The notes beneath the pieces were generated by a model. The model was not told the origin of the DNA. It did no database searches and worked only from the letters and a program-made list of their open reading frames with translations. Below are positions 27,834 through 37,511 of a stretch of 64,000 bases of DNA, one piece after another. Source of the DNA: Pedobacter nutrimenti (GTDB lineage Bacteria; Bacteroidota; Bacteroidia; Sphingobacteriales; Sphingobacteriaceae); the NCBI RefSeq assembly GCF_003208655.1, contig NZ_QKLU01000001.1, forward strand, positions 682,001 through 746,000, written 5' to 3'. A program made the translations under genes and the position numbers. Numbering within the stretch: position 1 is the first letter of the stretch; the number at the start of each line of letters is the position of its first letter.

Positions 27834-28901
27834 CTACAATTCCGCGTAACTCACTAGTTTCACATCAGGGTCCCTGGAAAGAATATCTTCCATTGTCTTT
27901 CTGTGCCCAGCTCCTACTCCGATGACAATACGTTTAGCCTTTTTATCTTTCGCCTGCTTCAATACATTTTCGCACATGTTTTCATTTCTCAATGCCCATT
28001 GTGCGTACATCGCTTTAATTTCCTGAACCGGAAACAAAGGATATTCAAAAAAATAAGTACCGCCATAAAAATTCCAGGCATCAATCAGAGCTTCATAGCG
28101 TTTGGAAGCCATATTGGTATAAGAGGACGGGCTCATATTTTTCTTGTCCTGATCAGTAATAGTTGAATACCTGTCAATTTCAGCCATTAGTTTTCTTTCT
28201 GCGGAGGTACTGTCCTGATTGGCTTTTTTTGTGAGTTCAGCGATCCTTTTGCGCGCCGAACTCCAGGCCTGGGACCATGGCCCGTCATATTTCTGACAAT
28301 CCATAGGATAAATCTCATTTTGCCCCAAAGCATAAATCAAAGGAAAATAAATCCTTGAATATTCTGAATCCACACGGTAAAGACGGGCTTTTTTCAGGGA
28401 ATCTGGACTATTGAAGTGACGTTTGTAATAAGCCATCTCTTGTTCTGCGAAACCTTTCTTCATATAATTTTCAATAACAAACAATTGATACTCAGCATTG
28501 CCCCGGTCCCCAATTTGCATGTAATCCAACGCAAGGTCCATTCTCAGTTTATGCAGATAGGCGAACTTGGCCAGTGATTTATTGGCCTGTCTGATTTTCT
28601 TTTCAGGATTTTTACTGCTGTCAGGATGTTGTCTGGCAATAAAGTCCCTTCCTATTTTAAAAGCATCATAAGCCCAGTTTCCTGCTGGAAGGGTCTTGTA
28701 GTCGGATGCAGAAAGGTATTCTCCAAAAACCATATCAGGTTTAAAGGCTTTGAGTTTGGAGATAATGACATTAAAATCATCATATCCCTCTGGGTTGCTG
28801 TGTGAGGAACCCACCACTACAATTTCAATTTTTTGTGCGAAGCCTGTATTCAGGCTAAAAAGGAGACTAAAAAAAGTCAGGGTTTTAATCAGGATTTTCA
28901 T
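27834..28901 (-). CDS. Secreted DUF5694-like protein (TraB-like fold)
   Basis: 355 residues from the ATG at 28901 (MKILIKTLTFF), whose signal peptide ends GFAQ; the frame opens 15 codons earlier at 28946. Features: IEIVVVGSSHSNP near the N-terminus, FKPDMVFGEYL, and IVIGVGAGHRKTMEDILSRDPDVKLVSYAEL at the C-terminus. This pattern matches DUF5694, a family related in layout to TraB/erythromycin-esterase-like proteins with conserved His and Glu residues; no enzymatic activity is known. Transcribed alone, with a 14-bp hairpin after it. Confidence 0.8.
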   Translation of the reverse strand: MKILIKTLTFFSLLFSLNTGFAQKIEIVVVGSSHSNPEGYDDFNVIISKLKAFKPDMVFGEYLSASDYKTLPAGNWAYDAFKIGRDFIARQHPDSSKNPEKKIRQANKSLAKFAYLHKLRMDLALDYMQIGDRGNAEYQLFVIENYMKKGFAEQEMAYYKRHFNSPDSLKKARLYRVDSEYSRIYFPLIYALGQNEIYPMDCQKYDGPWSQAWSSARKRIAELTKKANQDSTSAERKLMAEIDRYSTITDQDKKNMSPSSYTNMASKRYEALIDAWNFYGGTYFFEYPLFPVQEIKAMYAQWALRNENMCENVLKQAKDKKAKRIVIGVGAGHRKTMEDILSRDPDVKLVSYAEL

Positions 28902-29109
28902 ATCGTTGTTTTGTTTGAACAGCACAAAATTGAATGATCGCATCACCCAAACGAATATTTTTATCCCAAACCCTCAAATCATGATCCCAATCAGGACCAT
29001 TAAGCAATAAAATCAGTATCGGTTAATTTTAAAACTGAATTTTCAAATCTAAATAACTAGGTTAATGTAGAGGTGATGTTTCCTTAATATTATGGTTATC
29101 TGAGGTTTT

Positions 29110-29117
29110 TACTTTTG
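29110..29117 (+). promoter_or_regulatory. Predicted -7 box of the PAP2/ArnT-like operon
   Basis: TACTTTTG is an exact TAnnTTTG match 25 bp before the ATG at 29143. I did not find a clear TTTG at the -33 distance. Confidence 0.5.
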
Positions 29118-29142
29118 CCTGTACAGCAGCATCCCCGCAGGC

Positions 29143-29817
29143 ATGATTAAACCTATATTAAAACGGCCATACTATTTTGGCGTTTTACTTGTATTTCTTT
29201 TAACGGCATCTGTATTTAACATTTGCTTCTCCAAAGCCGATGGATTTTTAATCCTGAACCAATTCCATCGTCATTGGCTTGATGAAATTTTCAAAGTGAT
29301 CACCAATTTTGGGGACGGAATTTTTGTCCTTCTTGTGGTTGCTGCGACTTTAGTATTTGGAAAAAAGAAAAAATCGCTTTGTATCCTTTTGGCGTATGTC
29401 TATTCCGGACTTGCAGCCCAGATCCTGAAGAGGTTATTTCATATGCCCCGTCCAAAAGTGTTTCTGGAGCTCAGTGCTATAAAATACACATCCTTTGTAG
29501 AAGGTGTAAGTCTTGCCGGCTCAAACTCATTCCCATCAGGTCATTCGGCTTCGGTGTTTGCACTGGGCACTGCTCTGGTACTGGTTTACAAAAAGAAAAA
29601 TATTTCATTTTTAATGGCCATATTTGCCATTATGGTTGGCTATTCCCGGATCTATCTTGCCCAGCATTTTCTTCAGGATGTAATGTTTGGCGCCTTATTG
29701 GGCATTTTATCGGCCCTGTTCAGTTATCATCAGGTTTATCACCAGAAATTCTGGAGGGTAATCAGATATGGTTACAAGAAAAAGGGTGCAGAATCCACAC
29801 CTCAGCAGGCCCTTTAA
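29143..29817 (+). CDS. PAP2-family membrane phosphatase
   Basis: 224 residues with about six membrane segments. The three phosphatase motifs are present: KRLFHMPRP (KxxxxxxRP, about residues 95-103), NSFPSGHSAS (PSGH, about 127-136) and SRIYLAQHFLQDV (SRxxxxxHxxxD, about 167-179). It should hydrolyse a lipid phosphate at the periplasmic face: undecaprenyl diphosphate, phosphatidyl phosphate or a lipid A phosphate. The next gene, an ArnT-like glycosyltransferase, starts 6 bp after its stop, which favours a joint role in envelope lipid modification. Confidence 0.93.
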   Translation: MIKPILKRPYYFGVLLVFLLTASVFNICFSKADGFLILNQFHRHWLDEIFKVITNFGDGIFVLLVVAATLVFGKKKKSLCILLAYVYSGLAAQILKRLFHMPRPKVFLELSAIKYTSFVEGVSLAGSNSFPSGHSASVFALGTALVLVYKKKNISFLMAIFAIMVGYSRIYLAQHFLQDVMFGALLGILSALFSYHQVYHQKFWRVIRYGYKKKGAESTPQQAL

Positions 29818-29823
29818 ATTTAT

Positions 29824-31356
29824 ATGCGAGAAATCCCTGCTAAAGTCTGGTGGCTTGTTTTGGCCTGCACCGCTATAAAATTACTGATTGCCTGCAACAC
29901 GACACTCGGAAATGACGAGGTTTATTACTGGACCTATGCCCAGGACCTCCAATGGAATTATTTTGACCATCCGCCTTTTGTAGCTTGGCTCATCCGGTTA
30001 ACGACCTTGAATTCGGCAATTCATTTGGAGGTTGCTGTTCGCCTGGGTGCTATTCTTTCTTCAGGAATCTGTACACTGCTTATTTACCGCATGACCTCAT
30101 TTGTAGCCCATCAGCGTGCAGCCTGGTATGCCGCCCTGTTGTATGCCTCTTCTTTTTATTGCAGCATCATTGCCGGTACATTTATTTTGCCCGACAGCCC
30201 CCAAATGGTATTCTGGCTTTGGAGTATCTTCCTGCTTTTAAAAATAAACCGGGCAACCGAAAAAAACTCACCTAATTTTAAATTGTGGTGCCTTTTTGGC
30301 CTTGCTGCCGGTCTTTGCATTTTATGTAAGGTCCATGGGATATTTCTATGGCTGACGGTCGCTTTGACTGCCCTATTCCTAAACCCTGGCTTTTTTAAGC
30401 AGAGCGGAATGTACATGGCGGCTTTGTTAACGGCCATCCTCATTTCACCCATTGTAATCTGGAACTTCCAGCACGACTTTATAACCTATACCTACCACAG
30501 TGAAAGGGTTAGTCTTAGCCACGCCGGCATCAATGGTTTAAGCTTTTTGCGTGAGTTGGCCGGACAAATTCTTTACAACAATCCTTTTGTATTTTTTACG
30601 GTCTGGCTAAGCCTGTTTGCGGTATTCAAAGGAAATTATCCTGCCCCTAAAAAAGAAACCCTGATCCTTCTGGCCTCTTCCCTTCCACTTATCGTGGTTC
30701 TTGTATTTCTTTCTTTATTCCGCGATACCCTTCCACATTGGTCAGGGCCAGCTTATGCCAGTTTGATTGCACTTGCTTCTTTAAAACTTTCCTTAAATGA
30801 TCCTGCCGGTATACCCAAAATCATTAAAGCCTCCCTGTTTACCTATGTACTTGTTGTCATCAGTGGTTTGCTTCTGATTAATTTTTATCCCGGCTCACTT
30901 TCTCCGGAAAAAGATCCTTTGGAATATGGCCATGGAGATCCGACGCTGGATCTTTATGGATGGAAACAAACCGGAGAACTGGTGGATTCTGTATATAAAC
31001 AGGATGTTTCCAAAGGAAATATGCCCGCCTCAGCCCCTATTGTTATCACAAAATGGTTTCCTGCCGGACATTTAGATTATTATGTTGCCCCTCTTACCAG
31101 CCAGCAAACCTATGCACTGGGTAAAATATTTGACCTTCATCAATACTATCTGTACAACCAAACAAAAAAACAACCCACCAAAGGGAGTGCGGCTTATTAT
31201 ATTGTCCCTTCCAGTTTATACCATAAAGATGACGCAGACCTGGTATGTTCCCACTACACGACATGTAGTCCTCCTGTTATCCTTCCGGTAAAACGAAACG
31301 GTGTCATTTGTAAAAACATCCTGTTGTTCAGGTTAAAGGGATTTAAAGGGAAATAG
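29824..31356 (+). CDS. ArnT-like glycosyltransferase (GT39/GT83 type)
   Basis: 510 residues, with about eleven membrane segments and a soluble C-terminal part (about 360-510). The first periplasmic loop carries NDEVYYWTYAQDLQWNYFDHPPFVAWLI, the acidic-aromatic motif of polyprenyl-phosphate-dependent glycosyltransferases. The family transfers sugars from undecaprenyl phosphate to lipid A or proteins in the periplasm. The acceptor is not known here. It is in an operon with a PAP2 phosphatase, a pairing found in lipid A remodelling. Confidence 0.9.
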   Translation: MREIPAKVWWLVLACTAIKLLIACNTTLGNDEVYYWTYAQDLQWNYFDHPPFVAWLIRLTTLNSAIHLEVAVRLGAILSSGICTLLIYRMTSFVAHQRAAWYAALLYASSFYCSIIAGTFILPDSPQMVFWLWSIFLLLKINRATEKNSPNFKLWCLFGLAAGLCILCKVHGIFLWLTVALTALFLNPGFFKQSGMYMAALLTAILISPIVIWNFQHDFITYTYHSERVSLSHAGINGLSFLRELAGQILYNNPFVFFTVWLSLFAVFKGNYPAPKKETLILLASSLPLIVVLVFLSLFRDTLPHWSGPAYASLIALASLKLSLNDPAGIPKIIKASLFTYVLVVISGLLLINFYPGSLSPEKDPLEYGHGDPTLDLYGWKQTGELVDSVYKQDVSKGNMPASAPIVITKWFPAGHLDYYVAPLTSQQTYALGKIFDLHQYYLYNQTKKQPTKGSAAYYIVPSSLYHKDDADLVCSHYTTCSPPVILPVKRNGVICKNILLFRLKGFKGK

Positions 31357-31447
31357 CTGAAGATGATCTCTGGCAGGATATCCCCCGTGAATTGTCCTGA
31401 GCACACCGCGCAAAAGTTTTTGTAGACTGATAAATTTGAAATATAAC

Positions 31448-31478
31448 TTGAGCAATTACAAGAATAAAGATAAATTTA
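31448..31478 (+). promoter_or_regulatory. Predicted promoter of the VOC gene
   Basis: TTG at 31448-31450, a 20-bp spacer and TAAATTTA at 31471-31478 (one mismatch to TAnnTTTG), 22 bp before the ATG. Confidence 0.45.
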
Positions 31479-31499
31479 GTTAACCAAAGACCTCGTATT

Positions 31500-32342
31500 A
31501 TGAACAATTCAATTTATCCCTGCCTGGCCATTAAGGACAAAATTGCAGAAGCTGCAGATTTTTATATCCAGACATTTGGCAATGGCGGCATTACCCAGAC
31601 TTCACCTTACGTGATACAAATTCAATTGAGCGGACAAAAATTTATGCTGCTCAAAGATGGCCCGGCTTCCAGTCCAAATGCTGCAATTTCCTTTATGGTG
31701 ATTAGCGAAACTGCTGAAGAAACCGAAGCTTATTACCATAAATTAAGTGCCCAAGGAAATACCATGATGCCTTTGGATGCCTATCCCTGGAGTCCTAAAT
31801 ATGCCTGGGTAGAAGACAAGTACGGTGTATCCTGGCAACTGTATACCGGCAATAAAAACGACAATCCTCAAAAATTTAACCCGACACTGATGTTTACAGG
31901 TACACAGGTGGGTAAAGCAGCCGAAGCGATAAACCTTTACACCAAACTTTTCCCGCAGTCGGATGTCCAGGGTATACTTAATTACGGTGAAAATGAAGGG
32001 GACGATACTTCTTTTGTCAAACATGCACAATTTAAAATCAAGGGTTTTACCGCCATGGCCATGGACAGTTCTGCAGATCATGGTTTTACATTTAATGATG
32101 CCGTTTCTTTAGTGGTAGAATGTGAGACACAAGAAGAAATTGACCGTTATTGGCTGGAACTAACCGCTCATGGAGGACAAGAGGTCGCCTGCGGTTGGCT
32201 CACTGATCGTTATGGCCTCAGCTGGCAGATCATCCCTGCCTCATTGGGCAGTCTGTTAAAAGAACCTGAACGCGCACAGCGGGTAATGGCTGCATTATTG
32301 AAAATGAAAAAACTGATCATTTCAGATTTGGAAAATGCTTAA
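31500..32342 (+). CDS. Tandem VOC-domain protein (PhnB-like)
   Basis: 280 residues built from two vicinal-oxygen-chelate domains of the PhnB/3-demethylubiquinone-9 methyltransferase-like type: about 1-120 and 125-262. Each half has an equivalent pattern: an N-terminal AAxFYxQTF or AINLYTKLFP segment and a C-terminal VEDKYGVSWQLY or LTDRYGLSWQI. These proteins bind small ligands or metals; the reaction is not known. Transcribed alone and followed by a short terminator. Confidence 0.9.
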   Translation: MNNSIYPCLAIKDKIAEAADFYIQTFGNGGITQTSPYVIQIQLSGQKFMLLKDGPASSPNAAISFMVISETAEETEAYYHKLSAQGNTMMPLDAYPWSPKYAWVEDKYGVSWQLYTGNKNDNPQKFNPTLMFTGTQVGKAAEAINLYTKLFPQSDVQGILNYGENEGDDTSFVKHAQFKIKGFTAMAMDSSADHGFTFNDAVSLVVECETQEEIDRYWLELTAHGGQEVACGWLTDRYGLSWQIIPASLGSLLKEPERAQRVMAALLKMKKLIISDLENA

Positions 32343-32348
32343 ATAAAG

Positions 32349-32368
32349 AAAGACCTTAAAGGGTCTTT
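32349..32368 (+). terminator. Rho-independent terminator
   Basis: 7-bp stem AAAGACC / GGTCTTT with a 6-base loop, followed by more T residues, 6 bp after the VOC stop codon. Confidence 0.8.
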
Positions 32369-32460
32369 TTTTATTTAAAAAGAATTCAGTTGGTTTTCAT
32401 GCAACTTTTTGAAATTTCGGGTGTCATATACCCAATAAACTTATCCCCCTAAATATCCAC

Positions 32461-33774
32461 ATGAAGAAACTACTCCTTATCTTAAGCCTCTTTTTAGCTA
32501 TAACTTCGTCATTCGCACAGGAAAATGAGAAGAATACGATTATTACCACTGATATTGATAATTTCTGGACGGCTTATGATAAAATACGTCTTACAAAAGA
32601 CACCACACTTCAATACCAGTACCTGAATAATTTTTTTCTGGAAAAAGGCACCCCCGGGCTTAAAGCGATTGGACAAGCCAGAAATTATACAGCAAAATCT
32701 TATATAGATGCCATTAACAATTATCCCCTGTTCTGGAACTCTGTAAGGGCAAACACCTATAAAGTAAAAACCCTGTCTAAACAAATTTTCGCAGGAATTC
32801 ACCAGCTCAAGCAATTGTACCCTGCATTAAAACCTGCAAAAATTTACTTTACCATAGGCGCCCTGAGAACCGGCGGTACAACGCTAAGGGATATGGTGCT
32901 TATTGGAAGTGAAATTGCCATGGCCGACAAAAGCACCATCACCTCTGAATTTCCCAAAGCTTTCTCCAATCTGGTTACCTATTTGCAAAACAACAACACC
33001 GAAAATACAGTACTGACCAATGTTCATGAATATGTACATACCCAGCAAAAAACGAATCAGGCAGACAATCTTTTAGGACAATCCCTTTTGGAGGGCGTTG
33101 CAGAATATGTTTCGGTAAAAGCCACTGGCAGAAAATCTGCCCTGCCAGCACTCAGTGACCCTTCATTAGATCAGGAAAAAGTAAAAGACCGGTTTTCCCG
33201 TCAAATGTTTAATTGGTTTTCCGGCTACTGGTTGTATTCAAATGAAGAAAATGAGTTCAATTTAAGAGATTTGGGTTATTACGTTGGTTACAACATCTGC
33301 AAAAAATACGATGAACAGGCCACTGATCACCAATTGGCCATTAAAGAAATGATTGAACTGGATTATAGCAACCCTGCTGAATTATATGCTTTTGTAGACA
33401 AGTCCGGCTATTTCAATGCACCTGTACAAGATTTGAAAGCACGATACGAAAAAGAAAGACCCAGGGTCATCAGCGTTGGCCCTTTCAAAAACAAAGATCA
33501 GGAAGTAGATCCTGGTACTACTGAACTACGCATTGAATTCTCCGTTCCCATGAACACGCAAATCAGAAACTTTAAATATGGTAGTCTGGGTCCGGATCAT
33601 TTTCCCCAGATCAATAAACTGATTAGTTTTTCGCCAGACGGAAAAACAGCAGTTTTTGAACTGAAACTAAAAGCCGGGCAATCCTATCAGTTTATTGTTG
33701 GCGATGGCTTCAGAAGTCAGGATCGGATTTCACTTCAACCTTACCCCATCGAATTCAAAACCAGGGATAAATAA
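32461..33774 (+). CDS. Secreted putative zinc metalloprotease with HEYVH motif (paralogue)
   Basis: 437 residues with a signal peptide (about 1-19, ending SFAQ). The core matches the protein encoded at 2324-3670: FWTAYDKIRLTKDT near the start, HEYVH at 189-193 and LLEGVAEYV at 209-217, then GYYVGYNICKKYDEQATDHQLAIKEMIELD. It lacks the N-terminal beta-sandwich of its paralogue but has a C-terminal Ig-like extension (about 337-437; RPRVISVGPFKNKDQEVDPGTTELRIEFSVPM), resembling SbsA-type Ig domains. Zinc peptidase activity is inferred from the motifs alone. Confidence 0.65.
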   Translation: MKKLLLILSLFLAITSSFAQENEKNTIITTDIDNFWTAYDKIRLTKDTTLQYQYLNNFFLEKGTPGLKAIGQARNYTAKSYIDAINNYPLFWNSVRANTYKVKTLSKQIFAGIHQLKQLYPALKPAKIYFTIGALRTGGTTLRDMVLIGSEIAMADKSTITSEFPKAFSNLVTYLQNNNTENTVLTNVHEYVHTQQKTNQADNLLGQSLLEGVAEYVSVKATGRKSALPALSDPSLDQEKVKDRFSRQMFNWFSGYWLYSNEENEFNLRDLGYYVGYNICKKYDEQATDHQLAIKEMIELDYSNPAELYAFVDKSGYFNAPVQDLKARYEKERPRVISVGPFKNKDQEVDPGTTELRIEFSVPMNTQIRNFKYGSLGPDHFPQINKLISFSPDGKTAVFELKLKAGQSYQFIVGDGFRSQDRISLQPYPIEFKTRDK

Positions 33775-33876
33775 CTGCGTGCTACTGTTTTAAAATTTGA
33801 GCTTATTTGCCAAATTTCTAATAGAGATCCATAAATATTTATTAGCTTAGTTCTTCAGTCAAACACATCAAAACCT

Positions 33877-34347
33877 ATGCTGAAAAAGAACACGCCCGCC
33901 CCTGATTTTCAATTATTGAATCCAGAAGGAGAAGTCGTATCCTTATCCGATTTTAAAAATAAAAAAAATGTGGTCCTGCTTTTTTATCCGGCCGACTGGA
34001 GTCCGGTATGTGGTGACGAAATTTCTCTGTTCAGTCAAATGAAGCCCATTTTCGATAAAGAAGATGCTGTTTTGCTGGGCATCTCGGTTGACAGTTTCTT
34101 TTGCCATAAGGCTTATACGGCGCACAGAAAAATACACTTTCAGTTGCTGGCAGATTTTGAACCCAAGGGCGAAGTGGCCAGACAATATGGTGTTTATAAT
34201 GAAAAGGCAGGATACAATAGCCGCGCATTGTTTTTAATTGACAAATCCGGTACCGTACAATGGAGTTACCTTGCACCGGATGAAGTTAATCCGGGAGCAG
34301 ATGGGGTTTTGGATGCGCTGGAAGAATTAAAGGAAACAAACGTTTAA
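33877..34347 (+). CDS. Peroxiredoxin (AhpC/TSA, AhpE-like)
   Basis: 156 residues with a thioredoxin-fold peroxiredoxin layout: PAPDFQLLNPEGEVVSLSDF, LLFYPADWSPVCGDEISLF (peroxidatic Cys near residue 47), then GISVDSFFCHKAYT with a second cysteine near 72. The family removes peroxides with electrons from thiols. WSPVC replaces the more common FTPVC. It is followed 10 bp later by a DsbA-like gene, a likely redox partner, and then by a long GH63 gene. Confidence 0.9.
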   Translation: MLKKNTPAPDFQLLNPEGEVVSLSDFKNKKNVVLLFYPADWSPVCGDEISLFSQMKPIFDKEDAVLLGISVDSFFCHKAYTAHRKIHFQLLADFEPKGEVARQYGVYNEKAGYNSRALFLIDKSGTVQWSYLAPDEVNPGADGVLDALEELKETNV

Positions 34348-34357
34348 TACCAGGTTT

Positions 34358-34879
34358 ATGCCCGAACAATTAAAACCAGGGGTCTCTCCTTCTGATCACA
34401 CCAGGGGGGCCCGCAATCCTCAACTGGAAATTGTAGAATACGGAGATTTTCAATGCCTGTATTGTGGTGCCGCAGAGCCTATTGTTGAGGAGATCCTGGA
34501 ACAGTTCGGAACTGCGGTTTCTGTTACCTTCAGAAATTTCCCGCTCAGGGACACACATCCCGAAGCTTATGATGCTGCTCTTGCGGCCGAGGCCGCTGCA
34601 AAACAGGGAAAATACTGGGAAATGCACGATCGGATATTTGCCATACAGGATACGCTTAATGCGCAGCACCTGATCCAGATTGCTTCTGATCTGGGCCTGG
34701 ATATGACACGGTTCCGGAACGACCAACAGAGCCCGGAAGTGCTTCAAAAAATAGAAAATGACTTTGAAAGTGGAGCACGCAGCGGCGTCAATGGTACCCC
34801 TACCTTTTTTGTCGATGGCATCCGTTTTGATGGTGCAGCAACGGACTTGTATGTGATGATCAGTGAAAATGCTTCCTGA
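34358..34879 (+). CDS. DsbA-family thiol-disulfide oxidoreductase (CLYC)
   Basis: 173 residues with the DsbA fold: the redox motif GDFQCLYCGAAEP (Cys33, Cys36), the inserted helical domain, and a cis-proline loop in SGVNGTPTFFVDGIRF. No signal peptide is visible, so it probably acts in the cytoplasm, unlike classical DsbA. It lies between the peroxiredoxin and the GH63 gene; the annotated GH63 start follows 22 bp after its stop, and a longer GH63 frame would overlap it. Confidence 0.9.
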   Translation: MPEQLKPGVSPSDHTRGARNPQLEIVEYGDFQCLYCGAAEPIVEEILEQFGTAVSVTFRNFPLRDTHPEAYDAALAAEAAAKQGKYWEMHDRIFAIQDTLNAQHLIQIASDLGLDMTRFRNDQQSPEVLQKIENDFESGARSGVNGTPTFFVDGIRFDGAATDLYVMISENAS

Positions 34880-34901
34880 TGATTTTAAAAACAACGGAAC
34901 T

Positions 34902-37511
34902 ATGAATCCCGAATCGGATCGTATTGAACAAAAGAACTGGAAAAAGTGGGGACCCTATTTGTCAAACCGGCAATGGGGAACAGTAAGGGAAGACTATAGT
35001 GCCGACGGAGATGCCTGGAAATATACCAACCATGATATGGCCAGAAGTAAGGCCTGGCGCTGGGGCGAAGAAGGAATTGGGGGAATTTCCGATGACCAGC
35101 AACTGCTTTGTTTTGCACCCGCTTTCTGGAACGGGAAAGACAAAATAATAAAGGAGATTTTTTTTGGTCTGAACAATGAACAAGGTAACCATGGAGAGGA
35201 TGTAAAGGAACTGTTTTACTACCTGGATTCTTCCCCTAGCCATTCCTATATGAAAATGCTGTATAAGTATCCGCAGCAGGCTTATCCATACGATTTACTG
35301 GTTCGAGAAAATGCCAGCCGGACCAGGTTAATGCCCGAGTATGAATTGCTTGACACCGGTGTCTTTAAGGACAACAACTATTTTGATATTTTTATAGAAT
35401 ATGCCAAAGCATCCCAGGAAGATATCCTGATCCGGATTACCGCGCACAACAGGGCCCTCCAGACAGCCAGACTTTGCATTTTGCCTACCCTTTGGTTCCG
35501 CAACCGATGGACCTGGGGTTATCATGAAAAGCATGCCTCTATTTTTGAAAACAACGAAAATGAGATAGAAATTAGCAGTAAAGAACTGGGAACCTATTTC
35601 TTATATGCCGAAAAACCCGTAGAATGGCTATTCACAGAAAATGAAACCAATACAATCAGATTGTACAATTATGACGACGGGAAAAAATATTATAAAGATG
35701 CCATCAATGATTATGTAGTTCAGGGTTTAAAAAATGTCGTTAACCCCGCTTCAACAGGTACAAAAGCAGCCGCCTGTTATGATCTTGAGCTGGGAGGTGG
35801 TCAGTGTGCCACTTTGGAATTCAGACTCTGTAAGGGCATGCAAAAAAAGCCTTTTTCAGATTTCGGGTCCCTCTTTGACTTACGTAAACAGGAAACAGAT
35901 CATTTTTATAATACATTGCAAACAGGCATCAGAGGAAAGCAGGAAGGTGAAATCCATCGTCAGGCCCTGGCCGGCCTGCTCTGGAACAAACAGTTTTACG
36001 ATTATAATGTAGGAAAATGGTTAAAAGGAGATCCAGCGCAACCCCCGCCCCCCGCTGGCCATAGTACTTCCAGAAACCAGAACTGGAAACACATCAATAA
36101 TGCCGATGTTATTTCTATGCCCGATAAATGGGAATTCCCCTGGTATGCCTCCTGGGACCTGGGCTTTCACTGCCTGAGCCTGGCCCTGGTCGACCCCACA
36201 TTTGCAAAAGGGCAGCTGATGATGCTCACCAGAGAGTGGTACATGCACCCTAATGGCCAGTTGCCGGCATATGAATGGAATTTTGACGACACGAACCCAC
36301 CAGTCCATGCATGGGCTGTTTGGGAGGTATATAAAGCAGACCAAAAAAAGAACAATGGCAAAGGAGATATCCCATTTTTAGAGTCGGTTTTCCAAAAACT
36401 GCTTTTAAATTTTACCTGGTGGGTAAACCGGAAGGACGATAAAGGAAGCAATATCTTTTCAGGTGGTTTCCTGGGCCTGGACAATATTGGGGTTTTTGAC
36501 CGCAGTATGAAACTGCCAGCCGGAATGAGCATAGAACAGGCAGATGGTACCAGTTGGATGGCCATGTATGCGCTCAATATGATGCACATTTCCCTAGAGC
36601 TGGCCTTACATAACCGGGTTTATGAAGATATGGCCACAAAATTCTTTGAACACTTCCTCTATATTGCAGGTGCGGTAATGAATAACCTCGGCCCGGACAA
36701 TAGCGGGTTATGGGATGAGGAAGACGAATTTTTTTACGATGTCCTCTCTATTGAAGGAAAACCCTCCGTCAAACTGAAATTACGGAGCATGGTGGGTTTG
36801 ATCCCTTTATTTGCAGTAGAGGTGATCCGTGATGAAACCCTTAAAAAACTCCCTGCTTTTGCAACAAGAATGCAGTGGTTTCTCGAACACCGTCCTGAAC
36901 TGGCCTCTCTTGTTTCGCGCTGGACAGAAAAAGGAACAGACAACAAGCATTTACTGAGCTTACTTCGTGGCCACCGAATGAAAAGGATTTTATACAGAAT
37001 GCTGGATGAAAAGGAATTTTTGAGTGATTACGGGATCAGAAGTTTGTCGAAAACCTATGAAACCGAAGCCTATGTATTTCCGACAGAACAAGGGGAATTT
37101 AAAGTAAAATATGTGCCGGGAGAAAGTGATTCGGGAATGTTTGGTGGCAACAGCAACTGGCGGGGCCCCATCTGGATGCCAGTAAACTACCTGCTCATTC
37201 AGAGCCTGCTGCGTTTTCATGATTACTACAGCGATGATTTTAAAATAGAATATCCAAGCGGTTCGGGTGAAGCATTTACCCTAAAAGAAATTGCCCTCGC
37301 CCTTTCACAAAGGCTGATCAATATCTTTAAAACAGATCCACAAGGCAAACGGGCTTGCTTTGGTGAGCATGAAAAGTTGCAGCAAGATCCTGAATTTAAA
37401 GATTATCTTTTGTTTAATGAATATTTTCACGGCGATTCAGGTAAAGGCTTGGGCGCCTCCCATCAAACCGGCTGGACAGCCCTTCTAGCCAATTTAATAC
37501 AACAGTCATGA
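34902..37511 (+). CDS. GH63-type glucosidase
   Basis: About 869 residues from the ATG at 34902 (MNPESDRIEQKNW). Other in-frame starts (34863 GTG, 34869 ATG) lie inside the upstream DsbA-like gene. The protein has the layout of bacterial GH63 (MOGS-like) glucosidases: WKKWGPYLSNRQWGTVREDYS at the start, GNHGEDVKELFYYLDSSPSHSYMKMLYKYPQ, then an (alpha/alpha)6 barrel with FPWYASWDLGFHCLSLALVD, the general-acid-type aspartate, and NSNWRGPIWMPVNYL near the end. No signal peptide, so it is cytosolic. The sugar substrate is not readable. Last codons overlap the next gene by 4 bases (ATGA). Confidence 0.93.
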   Translation: MNPESDRIEQKNWKKWGPYLSNRQWGTVREDYSADGDAWKYTNHDMARSKAWRWGEEGIGGISDDQQLLCFAPAFWNGKDKIIKEIFFGLNNEQGNHGEDVKELFYYLDSSPSHSYMKMLYKYPQQAYPYDLLVRENASRTRLMPEYELLDTGVFKDNNYFDIFIEYAKASQEDILIRITAHNRALQTARLCILPTLWFRNRWTWGYHEKHASIFENNENEIEISSKELGTYFLYAEKPVEWLFTENETNTIRLYNYDDGKKYYKDAINDYVVQGLKNVVNPASTGTKAAACYDLELGGGQCATLEFRLCKGMQKKPFSDFGSLFDLRKQETDHFYNTLQTGIRGKQEGEIHRQALAGLLWNKQFYDYNVGKWLKGDPAQPPPPAGHSTSRNQNWKHINNADVISMPDKWEFPWYASWDLGFHCLSLALVDPTFAKGQLMMLTREWYMHPNGQLPAYEWNFDDTNPPVHAWAVWEVYKADQKKNNGKGDIPFLESVFQKLLLNFTWWVNRKDDKGSNIFSGGFLGLDNIGVFDRSMKLPAGMSIEQADGTSWMAMYALNMMHISLELALHNRVYEDMATKFFEHFLYIAGAVMNNLGPDNSGLWDEEDEFFYDVLSIEGKPSVKLKLRSMVGLIPLFAVEVIRDETLKKLPAFATRMQWFLEHRPELASLVSRWTEKGTDNKHLLSLLRGHRMKRILYRMLDEKEFLSDYGIRSLSKTYETEAYVFPTEQGEFKVKYVPGESDSGMFGGNSNWRGPIWMPVNYLLIQSLLRFHDYYSDDFKIEYPSGSGEAFTLKEIALALSQRLINIFKTDPQGKRACFGEHEKLQQDPEFKDYLLFNEYFHGDSGKGLGASHQTGWTALLANLIQQS

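Noticed and set aside
34370..34894. 174-codon open frame on the minus strand
   Set aside because: Antisense to the DsbA-like gene, which has a clear CLYC motif.
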